A DNA stretch of 8,585 bases, from contig DJPO01000031.1 in assembly GCA_002437405.1 (NCBI GenBank), positions 1-8,585 of the forward strand. The letters run 5' to 3'. The notes beneath the pieces were generated by a model. The model was not told the DNA's origin and did no database searches. It saw only the letters and a list, made by a program, of their open reading frames with translations. This DNA is from Opitutia bacterium UBA6410. Its GTDB lineage: Bacteria; Verrucomicrobiota; Verrucomicrobiia; Opitutales; Intestinicryptomonadaceae. The position numbers and the translations under genes are program-made. This document shows, piece by piece, positions 5,536 to 8,585 of the stretch (position 1 is its first letter; the number at the start of each line of letters is the position of its first letter).

Positions 5536-6960
5536 ATGAACCCAAGTATCCACAATACGCTTTCGAGAAGAAAAGAAGAACTCGTCCAGACAGGAAAAGT
5601 TTTCGGAATGTACTGCTGCGGCCCGACGGTCTACGGCCCCGCGCATATCGGCAATTTCAGGACGTTCCTCGCGCAGGACGTGCTGCGGCGCGTATTGGAG
5701 TGCGCGGGAATGAAGGTAAAACACGTGCGCAACATCACGGACGTGGACGACAAAACCATTCGCGAAAGCCGCAAGCTCGGTATGACGCTCGCCGACTTCA
5801 CAAAAAAGTGGACGGACAAATTCCACGCCGACTGCGAAAAGCTCAATATGCTCCCGCCCACCGTCGAACCCCGCGCGACCGCCCACATCAAGGAGCAGCT
5901 CGATATGGTCTCGAAGCTCGTCGAAAAGGGGCACGCGTATGTCGCGGGCGACGGCAGCGTCTACTTTAAAATCTCTACCGACCCCGACTACGGCAAGCTC
6001 TCGGGGCTCGACCGCGAAAACCTCGCGACCCAAAGCGTGAACTCGGCGGGCGACGCGAATCTGGCGGACGAATACGAGCGCGAAAGCGTCTCCGACTTCG
6101 CCCTTTGGAAGGGGCGCAAACCCGAGGACGGCGAAAACTACTGGAAATCCCCGTGGGGCGAGGGTCGCCCCGGCTGGCATATCGAGTGCTCGGCGATGTC
6201 CACAAAGTACCTCGGCCCGACGTTCGACCTGCACGGCGGCGGCGTCGACCTGTGCTTCCCCCACCACGAAAACGAAATCGCCCAAAGCGAGTGCTCGACG
6301 GGCATGAAGCCCTATGTAAAATACTGGTTCCACAGCGCGCACCTGATGGTCGAGGGCGCGAAGATGTCCAAGAGCCTCGGCAATCTCTACACTTTCGACG
6401 ACTTGGCGGCAAAGGGCTACACCGCCCAGCAAATCCGCTACGCCCTGATTTCGGGGCACTACCGCCAGCAGCTGAACTTCACGTTCAAGGGGCTGGACGA
6501 CGCAAAGAGCGCGCTCGGCAAGCTCGCAAAGGCGCTCGACGCCGCGCTCGGCAAGCTCGGAATGTCGAAGTCCGACTTCAGGAAGCTCGAGAGGGCAGGC
6601 GCGTCGTTCGAAGGCACGATTTTCGAGGGCGCGTGGAATGCCCTTTGCGACGACATCAACGTTCCGAAGGCGCTCGGGGCGGTCTTCGCGGCATTGCCGA
6701 AGCTCGGCGAATCGCAGGCGGACATGAAGGCGTTCGGCTCGATACTCTACGCGCTCGGAATCGACCCCCTGCAGGCGCAGGCGGAGGACGAAAAGCCGCA
6801 GGAGGAAGCTCCCGAAGAGATAAAAAAGCTGGCGCAGGAGCGTTGGGAGGCGAAGAAATCGAAAGATTTCGCCAAAGCCGACGAGCTGCGCGGGAAAATC
6901 TCCGCCGCAGGCTGGGCGGTCTTGGACACCAAAGACGGCTTCACCCTACACAAGGCGTAA
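5536..6960 (+). CDS. cysS: Cysteinyl-tRNA synthetase
   Basis: Class I aminoacyl-tRNA synthetase that charges tRNA-Cys in the cytoplasm; 474 aa against 461 in E. coli. In order: zinc-site cysteine 28 in YCCGPTVY; the ATP-binding HIGH-type motif as HIGN at 37-40; RNITDVDDK near 74; GRPGWHIECSAMS with zinc ligand cysteine 218; FPHHENE with zinc ligands histidine 243 and glutamate 247; KMSKS at 276-280; SGHYRQQLN near 310; then the helical DALR-like and anticodon-binding regions, a short acidic linker near 418-428 and a C-terminus with ELRGKISAAGW. All four zinc ligands and both ATP signatures are intact, so the enzyme should be functional. The ATG at 5536 gives the normal N-terminus (NTLSRRKEE). 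No Shine-Dalgarno is seen. It is divergent from hemB across 43 bp, so its own promoter must lie in that gap or within the first codons of hemB; TTGAAT at 5476-5481 is a possible -35. Confidence 0.97.
   Translation: MNPSIHNTLSRRKEELVQTGKVFGMYCCGPTVYGPAHIGNFRTFLAQDVLRRVLECAGMKVKHVRNITDVDDKTIRESRKLGMTLADFTKKWTDKFHADCEKLNMLPPTVEPRATAHIKEQLDMVSKLVEKGHAYVAGDGSVYFKISTDPDYGKLSGLDRENLATQSVNSAGDANLADEYERESVSDFALWKGRKPEDGENYWKSPWGEGRPGWHIECSAMSTKYLGPTFDLHGGGVDLCFPHHENEIAQSECSTGMKPYVKYWFHSAHLMVEGAKMSKSLGNLYTFDDLAAKGYTAQQIRYALISGHYRQQLNFTFKGLDDAKSALGKLAKALDAALGKLGMSKSDFRKLERAGASFEGTIFEGAWNALCDDINVPKALGAVFAALPKLGESQADMKAFGSILYALGIDPLQAQAEDEKPQEEAPEEIKKLAQERWEAKKSKDFAKADELRGKISAAGWAVLDTKDGFTLHKA
6511..6559. 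repeat. 16-bp direct repeat within cysS
   Basis: GCGCTCGGCAAGCTCG occurs exactly at 6511-6526 and 6544-6559, 33 bp (11 codons) apart and in frame. It yields two copies of ALGKL in a lysine- and alanine-rich helical stretch after the catalytic domain. A small in-frame duplication is a plausible origin, although codon bias alone could help produce it. Confidence 0.6.
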
Positions 6961-6989
6961 AATCGGCTGGCGCGAACGGCGTAAAAACG

Positions 6990-7071
6990 GTACAAGCAAA
7001 AGCGCAGGCTCGGCGAGAGCGGGGCGCGCAAAACAAAAGAGTAGGCTCGAAAAGAGCGAAGTACAAAATAA
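6990..7071. repeat. Degenerate direct repeats with small hairpins after cysS
   Basis: Two 16-bp copies, 7006-7021 and 7043-7058, share AGGCTCG, three variable bases, then AGAGCG. Each can fold into a GCTC/GAGC hairpin. A similar outer motif begins with GTACAA at 6990 and at 7061. This fills most of the 182-bp spacer between cysS and the glycosyltransferase gene. No convincing reading frame is present. Confidence 0.5.
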
Positions 7072-7073
7072 AA

Positions 7074-7107
7074 GAGCGGGTCGGCATCAAAGCCGCCCGC
7101 TTTTTTT
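7074..7107 (+). terminator. Intrinsic terminator after cysS
   Basis: GCGGG (7076-7080) and CGGC (7082-7085) pair with GCCG (7092-7095) and CCCGC (7096-7100) around an ATCAAA loop, with T7081 bulged. Seven T follow at 7101-7107. The A-rich sequence before the stem gives a broken T tract on the opposite strand, so it may also stop the convergent glycosyltransferase transcript. Confidence 0.85.
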
Positions 7108-7142
7108 GAAATCCGAAAAATCTTCGAAACTGGATAAAAATC

Positions 7143-8300
7143 CTAATAAAACTTTTTGACGAGCGATGAGTAGAGCAGTTCGCGCTCGGAGAATTTTTTC
7201 GATTTGAGTTTCATTTCCGCAAGCGTTTCGGGCGACGAGCTGAGCTTGCGTATCGCCGCCACGATTTCGTCGTGTGTTTCGGCGAAAATTCCGTTGCCTT
7301 CGGAGAGCAGAAATTTATTGTTGTCCGCCCTGTCCAAAATTGCAGCCATCGCAAAGCATATCCCCTGTTCGAAAATCACAGATTGCGAACCCGTCTGCAA
7401 AAGAACGTCGCATCCGCAGAGCAGGGCGTTCAGTTCGTCGGGGCTCTTCCAACCCAAATATTCGACTTTGTCGGACGACTCCACCAGCTTCTCGAATTCC
7501 GCGCGTATCGAGTTTGTGACGCTGCCCGCCAGAAAGAGTTTTGCGTTGGGGGCATCGGCGTCGATAAACGCTTTTATGTCGTCGAGGGTGTGTTTTCGGG
7601 GCTCGAGTTTGCCCGAATGGACGAACGCTACATCGCCGTCGCGCAATCCCAGCTTTCGGCGTTCCGACTCCCGAATTTCTTTGTATTTTTCGTCGGGATA
7701 CGAAATTCCGCCGAGCGGCAAAAACTCCATTTTATATTTCTTTTCGTCGAGCCCGTAATCGGAAATCAGAAAATCCCTCCTCTCGGGCGTAACATAAAAA
7801 AGCTTCGTGAAAAATCCCCCGAACATTTTGTAAAGCCCCGCGTAGACGATTCCGTGCAACAGCTTTCGCCCGACAAAGCTTTTCGAGGTATTGAAATCGT
7901 CCGCGTGGTTGTCGGCGTAGAAGCGTACATTCGGGTGTTTTTTTGCGTAGCGCGAAAGCGGAATCAGCGAAAATGTCTGGATTCCGTGCAGGAAGACTAT
8001 GTCGGGGTTTTCTTCCTTCAAAACGGCGGGAAGAACCGAATAGTATCTGATTTTCCCGTAATGCAGGTATGCGGGTATGAATTTGGGGCGCGGCAGTCTG
8101 ATTATTTTTATGCCGTTGGAGTCGGTATGCCGCTGCGCGTCGCATTCGCCGTCTTTACCCGCGCTTGTCGAATACGAATTGCAGCCCGTGATAATCGACA
8201 CTTCGTTGCCGTCCATTCGGTTTTGGAGCGCAAGCAAATTATGCTGGTACAGCCAGCCCTCATTGAATTTGTCGCTTAAAACGAGGTGTACAATTTTCAT
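7143..8300 (-). CDS. GT4-type glycosyltransferase (GT-B fold)
   Basis: Predicted retaining glycosyltransferase of 385 aa that moves a sugar from a nucleotide-sugar donor during surface-polysaccharide or glycan assembly at the cytoplasmic face of the inner membrane. The N-terminal half starts with the strand MKIVHLVLSD and has YQHNLLALQ near 19, typical of acceptor domains in this group. The C-terminal donor domain has HSGKLEPRKH at 228-237 (phosphate-contacting lysine/arginine region), FLAGS near 256, EYLGW near 280, and QTGSQSVIFEQG at 302-313, with glutamate 311 in the place of the first glutamate of the EX7E motif; the second glutamate is not conserved. No membrane helix or signal peptide is apparent. 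The start lies 15 bp after the stop of the upstream nucleotide-sugar dehydrogenase on the same strand, so they are probably co-transcribed. The gene looks more A/T-rich than hemB or cysS, as is common for polysaccharide genes. Donor and acceptor cannot be assigned. Confidence 0.85.
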   Translation of the reverse strand: MKIVHLVLSDKFNEGWLYQHNLLALQNRMDGNEVSIITGCNSYSTSAGKDGECDAQRHTDSNGIKIIRLPRPKFIPAYLHYGKIRYYSVLPAVLKEENPDIVFLHGIQTFSLIPLSRYAKKHPNVRFYADNHADDFNTSKSFVGRKLLHGIVYAGLYKMFGGFFTKLFYVTPERRDFLISDYGLDEKKYKMEFLPLGGISYPDEKYKEIRESERRKLGLRDGDVAFVHSGKLEPRKHTLDDIKAFIDADAPNAKLFLAGSVTNSIRAEFEKLVESSDKVEYLGWKSPDELNALLCGCDVLLQTGSQSVIFEQGICFAMAAILDRADNNKFLLSEGNGIFAETHDEIVAAIRKLSSSPETLAEMKLKSKKFSERELLYSSLVKKFY

Positions 8301-8315
8301 ATTCGGGCAAAACTG

Positions 8316-8585
8316 CTATTTGTCTTCGCCCCTGAAAATGGCGTTCAGGGATTTCAGCGGCTTGAGGATTTCGTATATCGGATAACCCGAAAGCAATTCC
8401 GTAAAGGCGTTTACGTCTTTGGGGAAGCACTTGCCGCCGTAGCCGAATTTGCCGTCGGGCCCGGGGACTTGCGTGTGGGGCGCGTTTATGTAGCCGCTGA
8501 GCAGAACGCCCTCGCGGACTTTGTCGTAGTCGAGGTTGTTCTTTTTGCAGATGTCGTATATCCCGTTGAAATAGGTGACCTTCAG
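8316..8585 (-). CDS. Nucleotide-sugar (UDP-glucose/GDP-mannose) dehydrogenase, 3' part
   Basis: The last 89 codons of a gene that enters from the right edge; the frame is open to the last base. The fragment begins LKVTYFNGIYDIC and contains PGPDGKFGYGGKCFPKD, the signature of the central domain of UDP-glucose/GDP-mannose dehydrogenases, with the catalytic thiol cysteine at fragment residue 53 (codon 8427-8429). Such enzymes oxidise a UDP- or GDP-sugar to its uronic acid with NAD+, feeding polysaccharide synthesis. Only 36 residues follow the cysteine before the TAG at 8316-8318, so the usual C-terminal UDP-binding domain of about 100 residues is missing. As I recall, shorter family members of about 300 aa exist, so this may be the natural end rather than damage. 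The glycosyltransferase gene follows after 15 bp. The Rossmann NAD-binding domain lies outside the window. The exact substrate is not determinable. Confidence 0.88.
   Translation of the reverse strand: MKVTYFNGIYDICKKNNLDYDKVREGVLLSGYINAPHTQVPGPDGKFGYGGKCFPKDVNAFTELLSGYPIYEILKPLKSLNAIFRGEDK

Noticed and set aside
5493..5555. A longer HemB starting at ATG 5555
   Set aside because: It would add a hydrophobic N-terminal stretch unlike a cytoplasmic HemB and overlap the cysS start.
6990..7071. A CRISPR array or transposon end in the spacer after cysS
   Set aside because: There are only two imperfect short copies with unequal flanks, no regular spacers, no terminal inverted repeats and no transposase or cas gene.
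6105..7109. A 334-residue plus-strand frame overlapping the 3' half of cysS and the spacer
   Set aside because: It is the second frame of cysS, very rich in Arg and Gly, with no domain; its tail in the spacer only reads the repeats.
7272..8279. A 335-residue plus-strand frame opposite the glycosyltransferase gene
   Set aside because: No motif is visible and composition is phenylalanine/arginine-skewed as expected of a shadow; the minus-strand gene carries clear GT-B motifs.
1..8585. tRNA or rRNA genes, phage genes, toxin-antitoxin or defence genes
   Set aside because: I saw no cloverleaf with a TTCGA-type arm, no rRNA-like conserved block and no gene of these families. All sizeable coding space is taken by the eight genes listed.

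Overview
The window reads as ordinary chromosomal DNA from an anaerobic or facultatively anaerobic diderm bacterium. Two lipoprotein signal peptides, a peptidoglycan-associated OmpA-family lipoprotein and surface-polysaccharide genes point to an outer membrane. The radical-SAM activator of pyruvate formate-lyase points to anaerobic metabolism. A free-standing LamG/concanavalin-like lipoprotein, fairly GC-rich coding with A-rich spacers, and start codons with weak or no Shine-Dalgarno are all compatible with a gut-type Verrucomicrobiota (Opitutales-like) genome. That placement is inference only; no marker gene here proves it.

Layout, left to right. (1) 37-774 (+): pflA; its usual partner pflB is not in view. 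(2) 776-1618 (-): lipoprotein with one LamG-like domain, convergent with pflA and one base away from it. (3) 1619-1831: divergent regulatory gap with two adjacent dyads and a perfect TTGACA. (4) 1832-3712 (+): a PLP-dependent Orn/Lys/Arg decarboxylase that starts at TTG and lacks the N-terminal wing domain. (5) about 3757-3797: a strong bidirectional terminator. (6) 5492-3815 (-): hemB followed by a Pal/OmpA lipoprotein, probably one transcript. (7) 5536-6960 (+): cysS, divergent from hemB across a 43-bp gap. (8) 6961-7142: a spacer with degenerate hairpin repeats and a terminator. (9) 8585-7143 (-): the 3' end of a nucleotide-sugar dehydrogenase followed by a GT4-type glycosyltransferase, probably the downstream end of a surface-polysaccharide operon running off the right edge.

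Eight protein genes are supported, one of them cut by the window edge. I see no RNA gene, CRISPR array, insertion sequence, prophage or defence module. Most of the window is housekeeping: haem, cysteinyl-tRNA, fermentation and envelope functions. Nothing qualifies as a clear new system. The points most worth a second look are the wingless decarboxylase and its dyad-rich promoter, the dehydrogenase that stops soon after its catalytic cysteine, the long stop-free antisense frames, and the repeats after cysS.
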